Assembly (NCBI RefSeq): GCF_016124105.1
Contig: NZ_JADGMQ010000011.1
Coordinates: 1-64,000 of the forward strand
Origin: Aquamicrobium zhengzhouense
GTDB taxonomy: Bacteria > Pseudomonadota > Alphaproteobacteria > Rhizobiales > Rhizobiaceae
Direction: 5' to 3'
DNA length: 64,000 nt
Position numbers and translations under genes: made by a program. Below, piece after piece: positions 54,612 through 62,454 of the stretch (its first letter is position 1; every line of letters starts with the position of its first letter). The notes beneath the pieces were generated by a model. It did not search any database, had not been told where the DNA came from, and was given only the letters and a program-made list of their open reading frames with translations.

Positions 54612-55160
54612 TCAGCGCCCCTGCGAACTCGGCTTGAGAAGCATTTTCACCCGGCCGCCAGCCTGATTTCCGCCGCACCCGTCAAGCTGAGCCTGACCGG
54701 TTGCCATCTGCACAGTCAGCTTGCAGCCAACGACCACGTTTTCGCCCTCGGTCAGCACGACTTCCTTGCCGGTGAGCACCAGAACCTCGGTGCGCATGTC
54801 GAAGCTGCCGGCATCGCCAGTGGCGACCTGGCTTTCGGAACGGACATAAACCTTGCCCGAGACTTCCAGCCGGTCGATGTCGGCCGAACCGGTGGTCGCT
54901 GATCCATCATCGCCGGTATTGTAGTAAACCGTCATCTGGCCGGCTCGCAGAAGCGTCGGACCCTGCACGACAGAAACGTTGCCGGTGAACAGCGCCAAGC
55001 CATCGGCCTCACGCACCTCAAGCCGGTCGCTTTCGATCTGGATGGGTTTGCCGCCGTCGAGCTTGATGCCAGTCAGCCGTCCCTCCTGCGCAGAGGCCAA
55101 TCCGCCGAATGGCAGAGTCAGCGCAGCAGCCAGCATGACCGCGCGGGTATCAATTCTCAT
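54612..55160 (-). CDS. lptA: LPS transport periplasmic protein LptA
   Basis: The 182-residue exported protein has a signal (AAALTLPFGGLASA) and the OstA/LptA beta-jellyroll: IQIESDRLEVREADGLALF, TGNVSVVQGPTLLRAGQMTV, and EVVLTEGENVVVG. It bridges the periplasm for LPS transfer. Its start overlaps the lptC end by 11 bases, so they are coupled. A cysteine pair near the middle-to-end (VVGCKLTVQ, LDGCGGN) may form a disulfide. Confidence 0.94.
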   Translation of the reverse strand: MRIDTRAVMLAAALTLPFGGLASAQEGRLTGIKLDGGKPIQIESDRLEVREADGLALFTGNVSVVQGPTLLRAGQMTVYYNTGDDGSATTGSADIDRLEVSGKVYVRSESQVATGDAGSFDMRTEVLVLTGKEVVLTEGENVVVGCKLTVQMATGQAQLDGCGGNQAGGRVKMLLKPSSQGR

Positions 55161-55875
55161 CGGCTCCTCCCTCGCCCGATGCAGCAGTCTGCAATCGCTT
55201 CGGCTCGATTTCCATACGTACCCGCTTGTCGAAGATCATCACAGCCCCGCGATCGCGGACCTGCAATGAATCTGCCTCGATGCGTGCACCGGACAGTGTT
55301 ATGTCGACTGGCGTGTCGGAGTCCAGATTTCCGCCGCGAAAATCCACCTTCGCCGACTTCAGCAAAGCGACGATCCCCGTGTCGGTGGTCAGCTCGATCT
55401 CGTCATTGAGGTTCAACGTGTTGGCTGCCCGGTCGAGGATGCCGCTCTTTGCCGCGACATTTACCCAATTGGCGTCATCAAACGGCAGTTTTGCTTCGAT
55501 ACCCTCAAGATCAATGACATTGGTATTGCCAAGGTCCTGCATCGCCCGCGAAGCCGCCATGGAATAAGGCCTGTCATTGCCCGTGAACCCGTCAAGGCGC
55601 GGATCGGACATGACGATGCGGCCATCTTCGATCGCGGTTGCGCCGAGATCAAAGGAGACGCCGCCCGGCGCCGAAATCCAGGATGCGCCAAAAAAAGCCG
55701 CTGTTGCCACCACGGCCAGTGTCGGCAGCGCTATTTTGAGCAGGCGCACGCGCCGTGAGTGCTTCCGGGCCCGATTGAAGGCCGCCTCGACGCGACCTGC
55801 ATCGGGCTGCACGCTTCCAGTGCGGCTCGTCCGCAGCCGCGATTCGGGCGACCGTTCCGTTGCCGTATGGGTCAT
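55150..55875 (-). CDS. lptC: LPS export protein LptC
   Basis: The 241-residue protein has one N-terminal membrane span at about residues 43-62 (LLKIALPTLAVVATAAFFG) and a periplasmic OstA-like LptC domain (YSMAASRAMQDLGNTNVID, VNVAAKSGILDRAANTLNL). It passes LPS from LptB2FG to LptA. It heads the lptC-lptA-lptB-rpoN block; the 221 bases upstream to sppA contain both promoters. Confidence 0.9.
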   Translation of the reverse strand: MTHTATERSPESRLRTSRTGSVQPDAGRVEAAFNRARKHSRRVRLLKIALPTLAVVATAAFFGASWISAPGGVSFDLGATAIEDGRIVMSDPRLDGFTGNDRPYSMAASRAMQDLGNTNVIDLEGIEAKLPFDDANWVNVAAKSGILDRAANTLNLNDEIELTTDTGIVALLKSAKVDFRGGNLDSDTPVDITLSGARIEADSLQVRDRGAVMIFDKRVRMEIEPKRLQTAASGEGGADEN

Positions 55876-56096
55876 ATTTGCTATCCGTTCTCCGAGCGTT
55901 GCGCTCGCTGTGACGATACCACGGTCGTCCTGTTCAGCGTCCCCTTGGCGCGATCACACGTTAATATGGTGTTTTTTGGATAAGTTTGCGAGTGCGCAAT
56001 ACTCTTGCGGACGACGTTTGGGAAGGCTCATTGCCAATTGAGGGTGAATCCACCCTTCCAGCGTGAAGCTCCTTCGCTTAAAAGCAGGAGTTCTGG

Positions 56097-57092
56097 ATGG
56101 GGCCGAACGGAAAGAGACGGACCATGGCGCAGCGCGCAGACGACATTATCGACCGACGCAGATTGCGGCGAAAGCTGACATTCTGGCGGGCCTTCGGGCT
56201 TCTGGCACTCGTTCTCGCAGTCGCCGCGCTGGCTTCGTGGACAATGCGGGACACGCTGGGCGCGAGCGCGCCGCATATCGCCAAGATCAAGATCGAAGGC
56301 ACGATCACTGAAGATGACGAATTGTTGAAGCGCATCAAGCGAGTCAGCGAGAACGATCAGGTTGCAGGGGTCATCTTCTGGATCAACTCGCCCGGCGGCA
56401 CCACAGCAGGCGGTGAGGCCCTGTTTGAGGCGATCCGGACGCTGTCTGCCAAGAAGCCGGTTGTCGCGCAGGTCGGCACGCTGGCAGCTTCAGCGGGATA
56501 TATGATTGCAAGCGCGACCGACCATATTGTCGCGCGCCAATCTTCAATCGTCGGATCGATCGGCGTTCTCGTCCAATATCCCGACGTCACCGGCCTCATG
56601 GACAACATCGGCGTCAAGGTCGAGGGCGTTAAGTCTTCGCCGTTGAAGGCTGAACCCTCCCCCTTCACTCCGACGACCGAGGAAGAGCGCGCCATGATCC
56701 GCGCGCTGGTTATGGACAGCTATGACTGGTTCGTTGGTCTTGTCGAGGATCGCCGCGGCATGTCGCGCGAGGAAGTGCTGCAGATTGCCGATGGCTCCAT
56801 CTTCACCGGCAGGCAGGCTCTGGAGCGTCGCCTGGTTGATACGCTCGGTGGAGAGGAAAAGGCACTTGAATGGCTCGCCAGCAAGGGTGTCGATGCTGAG
56901 CTTTCCGTCATCGAGTGGAAGTCGACCGAGAACCAGGGGCTGTTTTCACCCTTGGCACTGGCGCGGGCGGCAGGTGCCTTTCTGGGCCTGGACCAGCTCG
57001 CTTCGCAGCTCGTTGCCACGACCGGAGCCGACCGCATGTTCCTTGACGGGCTCTTGTCGGTCTGGCAACCTGCCCACGGGCTGGGCGACTAA
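56097..57092 (+). CDS. sppA: Signal peptide peptidase SppA, short type
   Basis: The 331-residue membrane-anchored serine protease has one span (residues about 33-50) and a single S49 domain: WINSPGGTTAGGEALF, the nucleophile Ser132 in AASAGYM, and the general base Lys184 (SPLKAEPSP). Such enzymes degrade released signal peptides in the inner membrane. The ATG at 56097 has AGGAG upstream; an alternative is at 56124. ihfB follows by 59 bases, a widespread order in alphaproteobacteria. Confidence 0.95.
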   Translation: MGPNGKRRTMAQRADDIIDRRRLRRKLTFWRAFGLLALVLAVAALASWTMRDTLGASAPHIAKIKIEGTITEDDELLKRIKRVSENDQVAGVIFWINSPGGTTAGGEALFEAIRTLSAKKPVVAQVGTLAASAGYMIASATDHIVARQSSIVGSIGVLVQYPDVTGLMDNIGVKVEGVKSSPLKAEPSPFTPTTEEERAMIRALVMDSYDWFVGLVEDRRGMSREEVLQIADGSIFTGRQALERRLVDTLGGEEKALEWLASKGVDAELSVIEWKSTENQGLFSPLALARAAGAFLGLDQLASQLVATTGADRMFLDGLLSVWQPAHGLGD

Positions 57093-57151
57093 AAAAGTCA
57101 AGTAAATCACCTGGATAGTAAGACCAAGGCATTCGGCGGGAGCTTCCTACG

Positions 57152-57439
57152 ATGATCAAGTCTGAACTTGTACAAACCATCGCCAATCGAAATCCGCATC
57201 TTTTCCTTCGCGATGTCGAGAATATCGTCAATGCGATTTTCGATGAGATCACCGAGGCTCTGGCCAATGGAAACCGCGTCGAACTGCGCGGCTTCGGGGC
57301 ATTTTCGGTAAAGAACAGACCAGCCCGCGTCGGTCGCAACCCGCGCACGGGTGAATCCGTTGAAGTCGAGGAAAAATGGGTTCCCTTCTTCAAGACCGGT
57401 AAAGAACTGCGTGAACGACTGAATGCTGACGACGAATAA
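57152..57439 (+). CDS. ihfB: Integration host factor subunit beta
   Basis: The 95-residue DNA-bending protein matches IHF-beta: [42 protein letters not shown] and the C-terminal [11 protein letters not shown]. With IHF-alpha it bends DNA by about 160 degrees in transcription (including sigma-54 promoters) and recombination. It lies between sppA and the LapA-like gene on the same strand. Confidence 0.96.
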   Translation: MIKSELVQTIANRNPHLFLRDVENIVNAIFDEITEALANGNRVELRGFGAFSVKNRPARVGRNPRTGESVEVEEKWVPFFKTGKELRERLNADDE

Positions 57440-57472
57440 GTACGGCAGCCGACGCGGCGCAGAGGATATGAA

Positions 57473-57796
57473 ATGCTGAACCGCTTCATCACCGTCGTCA
57501 TCCTGATACCACTCGCAATCGTGCTGATTTCGCTTGCCGTGGCAAACCGCGCGCCAGCGGATTTCACGATTGATCCGTTCAACCCGGGCAATCCGGCGCT
57601 GACGATCACGCTGCCATTGTTTGTCCTGCTGTTCCTTGCCCTTCTGACGGGGCTCGTCATCGGCGGCGTCATCACTTGGCTGCGGCAGGGCCGCTATCGC
57701 AAGCTGGCTCGAAAGCGCGACGCGGAACTTGCCACGGTTCAAAGAGCTGCACCTGCGCCGAGCGAAGTGCCAGCCCTTCCCCGCCCCAACGTCTGA
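57473..57796 (+). CDS. LapA-domain (DUF1049) membrane protein
   Basis: The 107-residue protein has two membrane spans (residues about 4-22 and 43-67) and the LapA/DUF1049 pattern (VLISLAVANRAPADFTIDPF, then LLTGLVIGGVITWLRQGRYR). In enterobacteria LapA/LapB control LPS synthesis; here the role is unknown. It follows ihfB by 33 bases with a GAGGATATG ribosome site and likely shares its transcript. Confidence 0.88.
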   Translation: MLNRFITVVILIPLAIVLISLAVANRAPADFTIDPFNPGNPALTITLPLFVLLFLALLTGLVIGGVITWLRQGRYRKLARKRDAELATVQRAAPAPSEVPALPRPNV

Positions 57797-57805
57797 GCAG
57801 GCTTC

Positions 57806-58768
57806 ATGCTGAACATTTCCACCGCTGATGTCGACCAGAGCCTTACCTATGAAGGTCTGGTCGAGACGCTTCGTGATGCCTTTCGCCAAGGCGCGATCCA
57901 GCCGGTCCGGCATCACCATACGATCGAGCACCCGCAAGGAGCGGATTCGACCCTGCTCCTCATGCCGGCATGGACCGACTTTTCCAAAAGCGCGTCCGGC
58001 AAAGGCTATATCGGCGTCAAGATCGTCACCGTTTCGCCGGACAACAACGCCATCAACAAGCCTGCTGTCATGGGCTTGTACCTGCTTTTGGACGGCAAGA
58101 CCGGCGAGCCGATGGCCCTGATCGACGGGCAGCGCCTGACGACATGGCGCACGGCCTGCGCCTCCGCTCTGGCTGCAAGCTATCTGGCCCGCGAAGACGC
58201 GTCGAAGCTTCTGGTGATCGGCGCGGGTGCACTTTCCCCGTTTCTGGCGCATGCACATTCGGCGGTTCGCCCCATAGACGAAATTCGCATCTGGAACCGC
58301 ACGCGAAGCAGGGCGGAAAACGTCGTCGAAAGCCTGAAGGCCGACGGGTTGAACGCGTCGGTTGCGGATAATATTGATGAGGCGGTCGGCTGGGCCGATA
58401 TTGTCTCATCGGCGACAATTTCCGATGCCCCATTGGTGAAGGGCAAATTCCTCAAGCCCGGCACCCACGTCGATTTGGTCGGAGCCTTTACGCCCGACTT
58501 GCGTGAAAGTGATGACGAGGCTGTCGCCAGGGCTCGCGTCTATGTCGACACCAGAGCGGGCGCAACCAAGGAAGCTGGTGACATCGTACTGGCGATCGCT
58601 TCCGGCGCACTGACCGCAGATGCAATTGTTGGAGACCTCTTTGAGCTGACGCGTGGCGAGGCGTCTGGCCGGCAGAGTGCAGAAGATATCACGCTGTTCA
58701 AGTCGGTGGGGGCTGCCCTTGAGGATCTCGCGGCTGGAATTGCGGTCTACGAAGCCAGGAAAGCCTGA
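57806..58768 (+). CDS. Ornithine cyclodeaminase / mu-crystallin family protein
   Basis: The 320-residue protein has the Ocd_Mu_crystall pattern: GYIGVKIVTVSPDNNAI, ALIDGQRLTTWRTACASAL (Arg, Lys active-site region) and the Rossmann GAGALSPFLAHAH. Members include ornithine cyclodeaminase and reductases of 1-pyrroline-2-carboxylate. Sequence alone does not choose; lack of catabolic neighbours argues against a dedicated ornithine pathway. It begins 9 bases after the LapA-like stop. Confidence 0.9.
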   Translation: MLNISTADVDQSLTYEGLVETLRDAFRQGAIQPVRHHHTIEHPQGADSTLLLMPAWTDFSKSASGKGYIGVKIVTVSPDNNAINKPAVMGLYLLLDGKTGEPMALIDGQRLTTWRTACASALAASYLAREDASKLLVIGAGALSPFLAHAHSAVRPIDEIRIWNRTRSRAENVVESLKADGLNASVADNIDEAVGWADIVSSATISDAPLVKGKFLKPGTHVDLVGAFTPDLRESDDEAVARARVYVDTRAGATKEAGDIVLAIASGALTADAIVGDLFELTRGEASGRQSAEDITLFKSVGAALEDLAAGIAVYEARKA

Positions 58769-58831
58769 CGCGTTGCGAGGCGGCCAGCACTGTGGCAGAA
58801 GCGCGAACCGCCATCTTCCGGAGCAGAATTC

Positions 58832-59806
58832 TTGAAAGCCCCGCGCGACAAACGCAATGACAGCCAAAATGCAGCCCCGCGACGAGAGATCGTGCGCAGG
58901 CAAGGCGCATTGCCTGCTGAAACGCTGCCGCTGATCCTGTCGGTCGACCCGAACTCAGACTACGCGCTGCTCGATTCGGGAGACGGTCGCAAGCTTGAGC
59001 AATACGGACCCTACCGCATCGATCGCCCCGAGGGGCAAGCGATCTGGAAGCGCGCGCTTCCGGAAAAGGAATGGGCCAAAGCGGACGCCGTCTTTACCGG
59101 CGACACCGACGAAGAAGGCATGGGCCGCTGGCGCTTTCCAAAGACGCCGCTCGGCGAGACCTGGCCGATGCGGTTCGATGGCACGGACTATCTTGGTCGC
59201 TTCACCTCATTTCGCCATGTCGGCGTCTTCCCTGAACAGGCGCCCCACTGGCACCATATGGAAGGCCTGATCCGCAACGCGAAGCGCCCCGTACGCGTCC
59301 TGAACCTCTTTGGCTATACCGGTCTCGCCTCGCTGGTTGCAGCACGTGCAGGTGCGGAAGTCACCCATGTCGATGCCTCGAAAAAGGCGATTGGCTGGGC
59401 GCGCGAAAATCAGGAGCTTGCCCGTCTCACCGACAAGCCGATCCGCTGGATCTGCGAAGACGCGATGAAGTTCGTTGAGCGCGAAGAACGTCGTGGCAGC
59501 CGCTATGACATCATCCTCTTCGATCCACCGGCATTCGGGCGCGGCCCCAAGGGTGAGGTCTGGCAGCTGTTCGATCATCTGCCGGCAATGGCGGACATAT
59601 GTCGCGAGATCCTGACCCCTAAGCCGCTCGGCGTCGTCCTCACCGCCTATTCGATCCGCGCATCGTTCTTTGCGATCCACGCCTTGATGCGCGACACCTT
59701 CGCCGGAATGGGCGGCAAGATCGAATCGGGCGAACTGATCATCCGCGAGAAATCAGCAGGACGGGCGCTCTCCACCTCGCTGTTCTCGCGCTGGGTGGCG
59801 GAGTGA
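58832..59806 (+). CDS. Class I SAM-dependent methyltransferase (rRNA large-subunit type)
   Basis: The 324-residue protein has an N-terminal region ending in FRHVGVFPEQAPHWHHMEGL and a Rossmann methyltransferase: VLNLFGYTGLASLVAARAGA, then VTHVDASKKAIGWARENQEL and ILFDPPAFGRGPKGEVW with the DPP catalytic motif of m5C/m2G enzymes. It resembles RlmI/RlmK relatives; the target base is not decided. It starts at a TTG (58832) with GGAG nine bases upstream; no ATG lies before the conserved region. Confidence 0.88.
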   Translation: MKAPRDKRNDSQNAAPRREIVRRQGALPAETLPLILSVDPNSDYALLDSGDGRKLEQYGPYRIDRPEGQAIWKRALPEKEWAKADAVFTGDTDEEGMGRWRFPKTPLGETWPMRFDGTDYLGRFTSFRHVGVFPEQAPHWHHMEGLIRNAKRPVRVLNLFGYTGLASLVAARAGAEVTHVDASKKAIGWARENQELARLTDKPIRWICEDAMKFVEREERRGSRYDIILFDPPAFGRGPKGEVWQLFDHLPAMADICREILTPKPLGVVLTAYSIRASFFAIHALMRDTFAGMGGKIESGELIIREKSAGRALSTSLFSRWVAE

Positions 59807-59903
59807 ACCAGATGAAGGCAGGAATGCAGCTTACCCCCGCCCCGGCATGCACCTCTTTGTGTGGTGGGCTTGGGAGTGGGAGTTCTTGCAAGGAATGGAA
59901 TTC

Positions 59904-60749
59904 ATGAGCGGAGACGACAACCGCCGCGTTGGGCAGGTGAAGGAAGTCACCAGCCTCTCCAACCCGATCGTCAAAGACATTCGCGCGCTGGCGATGAAAA
60001 AGTTCCGCGATGCGCAAGACGCGTTCATGGCGGAGGGGTTGAAGCTGGTCATTGACGCGATGGATCTGGGCTGGACCATCCGCACGCTGGTGTTTGCCAA
60101 AAACCAGCGCGGCACGCCGGCTCTCGAGAAACTTGCTGCCAAGACCAAGGCTTCAGGCGGCCTTGTGCTGGAAGTTTCGGAAAAGGTCCTGGGCGCCATC
60201 ACTCGCAAGGACAACCCGCAAATGGTGCTCGGCGTCTTCAAGCAGCGCTGGATGCCGCTCAAGGACGTTCGGCCGACCGGCAACGACGTCTATGTCGCGC
60301 TCGACCGCGTTCGTGATCCGGGCAATCTGGGAACCATCATCCGCACCGCTGACGCCGTCGGCGCAAAAGGCGTGATCCTGATTGGCGACACCACCGACCC
60401 GTTCTCTGTGGAAACTGTCCGGGCCACCATGGGCTCCATCTTTGCCGTCCGGGTGACCAAGGCCAATGCCGAAGCATTCCTTGCCTGGCGCAAGGCAAGC
60501 GGCGCACGGCTGTTCGGCACGCATCTGAAGGGCTCTGTCGATTACCGTCAGCCCAAATATGACGGTGGGCCGGTGATCCTGATGATGGGGAACGAACAGC
60601 AGGGACTGCCCGAACAACTCGCCGATGCCTGCGATCAGTTGATCCGCATTCCGCAGACAGGGCGAGCCGATTCATTGAACCTTGCGGTGGCCACGGGCGT
60701 TGCGCTCTATGAAATCAGGCGGCACGCGCTGCCCTCTGGCGGCATATAG
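59904..60749 (+). CDS. SpoU/TrmH-family RNA 2'-O-ribose methyltransferase
   Basis: The 281-residue protein has an N-terminal substrate-binding domain ([20 protein letters not shown]) and the SpoU domain with the knot motifs [31 protein letters not shown] and [15 protein letters not shown]. It resembles RlmB/TsnR-type rRNA methyltransferases acting on 23S rRNA. The ATG at 59904 has AAGGA about 11 bases upstream; an ATG at 59895 is too close to it. It overlaps no gene; lspA follows 7 bases downstream. Confidence 0.92.
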   Translation: MSGDDNRRVGQVKEVTSLSNPIVKDIRALAMKKFRDAQDAFMAEGLKLVIDAMDLGWTIRTLVFAKNQRGTPALEKLAAKTKASGGLVLEVSEKVLGAITRKDNPQMVLGVFKQRWMPLKDVRPTGNDVYVALDRVRDPGNLGTIIRTADAVGAKGVILIGDTTDPFSVETVRATMGSIFAVRVTKANAEAFLAWRKASGARLFGTHLKGSVDYRQPKYDGGPVILMMGNEQQGLPEQLADACDQLIRIPQTGRADSLNLAVATGVALYEIRRHALPSGGI

Positions 60750-60756
60750 GTATTCT

Positions 60757-61245
60757 ATGAAGGCGTTCCTCATCCCCTACGGTCTCATCGCAATTCTCGC
60801 GGTCATGCTTGATCAGGCAATCAAGCTGGCCGTGGAGGCGTATCTGCCGATGCATGAGGGACTGCCTGTCCTTCCGTTCCTGGCCCTCTACCGCACGCAC
60901 AACACCGGCATCGCCTTCTCGATGATGGCGGATTTTGGCAGTATGGGTCTTGTGGCGCTCACTCTGGTCGTAACCGCCTTCATCGTCTGGATTGCTGCGC
61001 GGACCGACCCCAGGCAGGTTCTGGCGCGGTACGGCTTTGCGCTGATCATCGGCGGAGCGATCGGCAATCTGATCGACCGCGCCTTTCTCGGCTATGTCGT
61101 GGATTATATCCTGTTCCACCTGCCGAACTGGTCTTTTGCAGTCTTCAATATGGCTGACGCATTCATTTCGGTCGGCGCCGCGATGGTGGTGCTGGATGAA
61201 TTCCTGGTATGGCGGCGAGCCCGTTCGGCAGAGCGGAACGGTTGA
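60757..61245 (+). CDS. lspA: Lipoprotein signal peptidase
   Basis: The 162-residue membrane aspartyl peptidase has four spans and the catalytic pair in [16 protein letters not shown] and [16 protein letters not shown] (Asp residues), plus [11 protein letters not shown]. It cleaves prolipoproteins after lipid attachment at the Cys, in the inner membrane. The ATG at 60757 has a TAGG ribosome site. It follows the SpoU-type gene closely, the common order in Rhizobiales. Confidence 0.96.
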   Translation: MKAFLIPYGLIAILAVMLDQAIKLAVEAYLPMHEGLPVLPFLALYRTHNTGIAFSMMADFGSMGLVALTLVVTAFIVWIAARTDPRQVLARYGFALIIGGAIGNLIDRAFLGYVVDYILFHLPNWSFAVFNMADAFISVGAAMVVLDEFLVWRRARSAERNG

Positions 61246-61302
61246 CCGCGGCATAGCAGCCAGCCAAACTCACGGACAAACGCCTCATCGAGAGAGAGCC
61301 CC

Positions 61303-62298
61303 ATGTCCGAGAGTTTCACTGCGCTGCTGGCTTCACAGGATGAAGCGAAAAACCAGACCAACTCTTTTGTCGAACTCACGGACGCGGATCTGATGGATGG
61401 CGATATCACCGTCGCCGTCGAGGCCACCACGATCAATTACAAGGATGGCCTGGCGCTGACCGGCAAGGCACCCGTCATCCGGCGCTGGCCGCTGATCCCC
61501 GGCATCGACTTTGCCGGCACGGTGATTTCCTCGGAAAATCCAGACTGGAAGCCGGGCGACAAGGTCATTCTCAACGGCTGGGGCGTCGGCGAGACCCATC
61601 ATGGCGCCTATGCAAAGCGCGCACGCGTCAAGGGGGAATGGCTCGTCCCGCTGCCCTCAAGCATGTCTGCTATCGATGCGATGATCGTCGGCACCGCTGG
61701 CTATACTGCGATGCTTTGCGTCATGGCGCTGGAGCGGCACGGCATTACACCCGATCGCGGACCAGTGGTTGTGACGGGCGCTGCTGGCGGCGTCGGATCC
61801 GTCGCGATCTCGCTCCTGTCCAAGCTCGGCTATGAGGTAATTGCCTCCACGGGCCGTCATTCAGAACATGCCTATTTGAAGAGCCTCGGCGCTACCGATG
61901 TGATTGAGCGCAGCGAGTTGGCAGGCCCTGCCCGCCCGCTTGGCAAGGAGCGCTGGGCAGGCGGCGTCGACACAGTCGGCAGCAACACACTCGCCAATGT
62001 CCTGTCGATGACGAAATATGGCGGGGCGGTCGCCGCCTGCGGTCTTGCCGGAGGGATGGACCTGCCGTCGAGTGTCGCGCCGTTCATCTTGCGTGGTGTC
62101 TCCCTCCTTGGCATCGATTCCGTGATGGCACCGCGGGAGTTGCGGATCGAAGCATGGCAGCGGATCGAGAAGGATCTCGATCGCGAGCATCTGCGCGCGA
62201 TCTCCACCTTGATGCCCTTCGATGCTCTCCCCAATGCCGCGCATGACATCGTCGAAGGAAAGGTACGCGGCCGCCTTGTGATCGACATGAGCGCCTGA
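61303..62298 (+). CDS. acuI: Acryloyl-CoA reductase-type MDR oxidoreductase
   Basis: The 331-residue zinc-free medium-chain dehydrogenase has TINYKDGLALTGKAPVIRRWP, GIDFAGTV, GWGVGETHHGAYAKRARV, and the NADPH-binding VVVTGAAGGVGSVAISLLSKLG. It matches the AcuI/YhdH type, which reduces acryloyl-CoA to propionyl-CoA with NADPH. The physiological substrate here is inferred from the family. It stands alone 57 bases after lspA. Confidence 0.9.
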   Translation: MSESFTALLASQDEAKNQTNSFVELTDADLMDGDITVAVEATTINYKDGLALTGKAPVIRRWPLIPGIDFAGTVISSENPDWKPGDKVILNGWGVGETHHGAYAKRARVKGEWLVPLPSSMSAIDAMIVGTAGYTAMLCVMALERHGITPDRGPVVVTGAAGGVGSVAISLLSKLGYEVIASTGRHSEHAYLKSLGATDVIERSELAGPARPLGKERWAGGVDTVGSNTLANVLSMTKYGGAVAACGLAGGMDLPSSVAPFILRGVSLLGIDSVMAPRELRIEAWQRIEKDLDREHLRAISTLMPFDALPNAAHDIVEGKVRGRLVIDMSA

Positions 62299-62383
62299 GC
62301 TTCGGTAAATACTGATGGACGAAAGCTCGGGCGAAAAGCAAACTGCCTGAACTACTAGCCCGTCTACTCAAGAAATCATCAAA

Positions 62384-62399
62384 TTAACCCCTCATCAAC
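62384..62399 (+). promoter_or_regulatory. Possible CtrA-type box upstream of the flagellin gene
   Basis: TTAA-N7-TCAAC at 62384-62399 differs by one base from the CtrA consensus TTAA-N7-TTAAC, 56 bases before the flagellin ATG. CtrA and flagellar control fit an alphaproteobacterium, but the match is imperfect. Confidence 0.35.
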
Positions 62400-62454
62400 C
62401 AAGCCTTCCTACGGTCCGCGCGTCCTTGGGCTGGCAGGCATTTTGGGGGGTGTG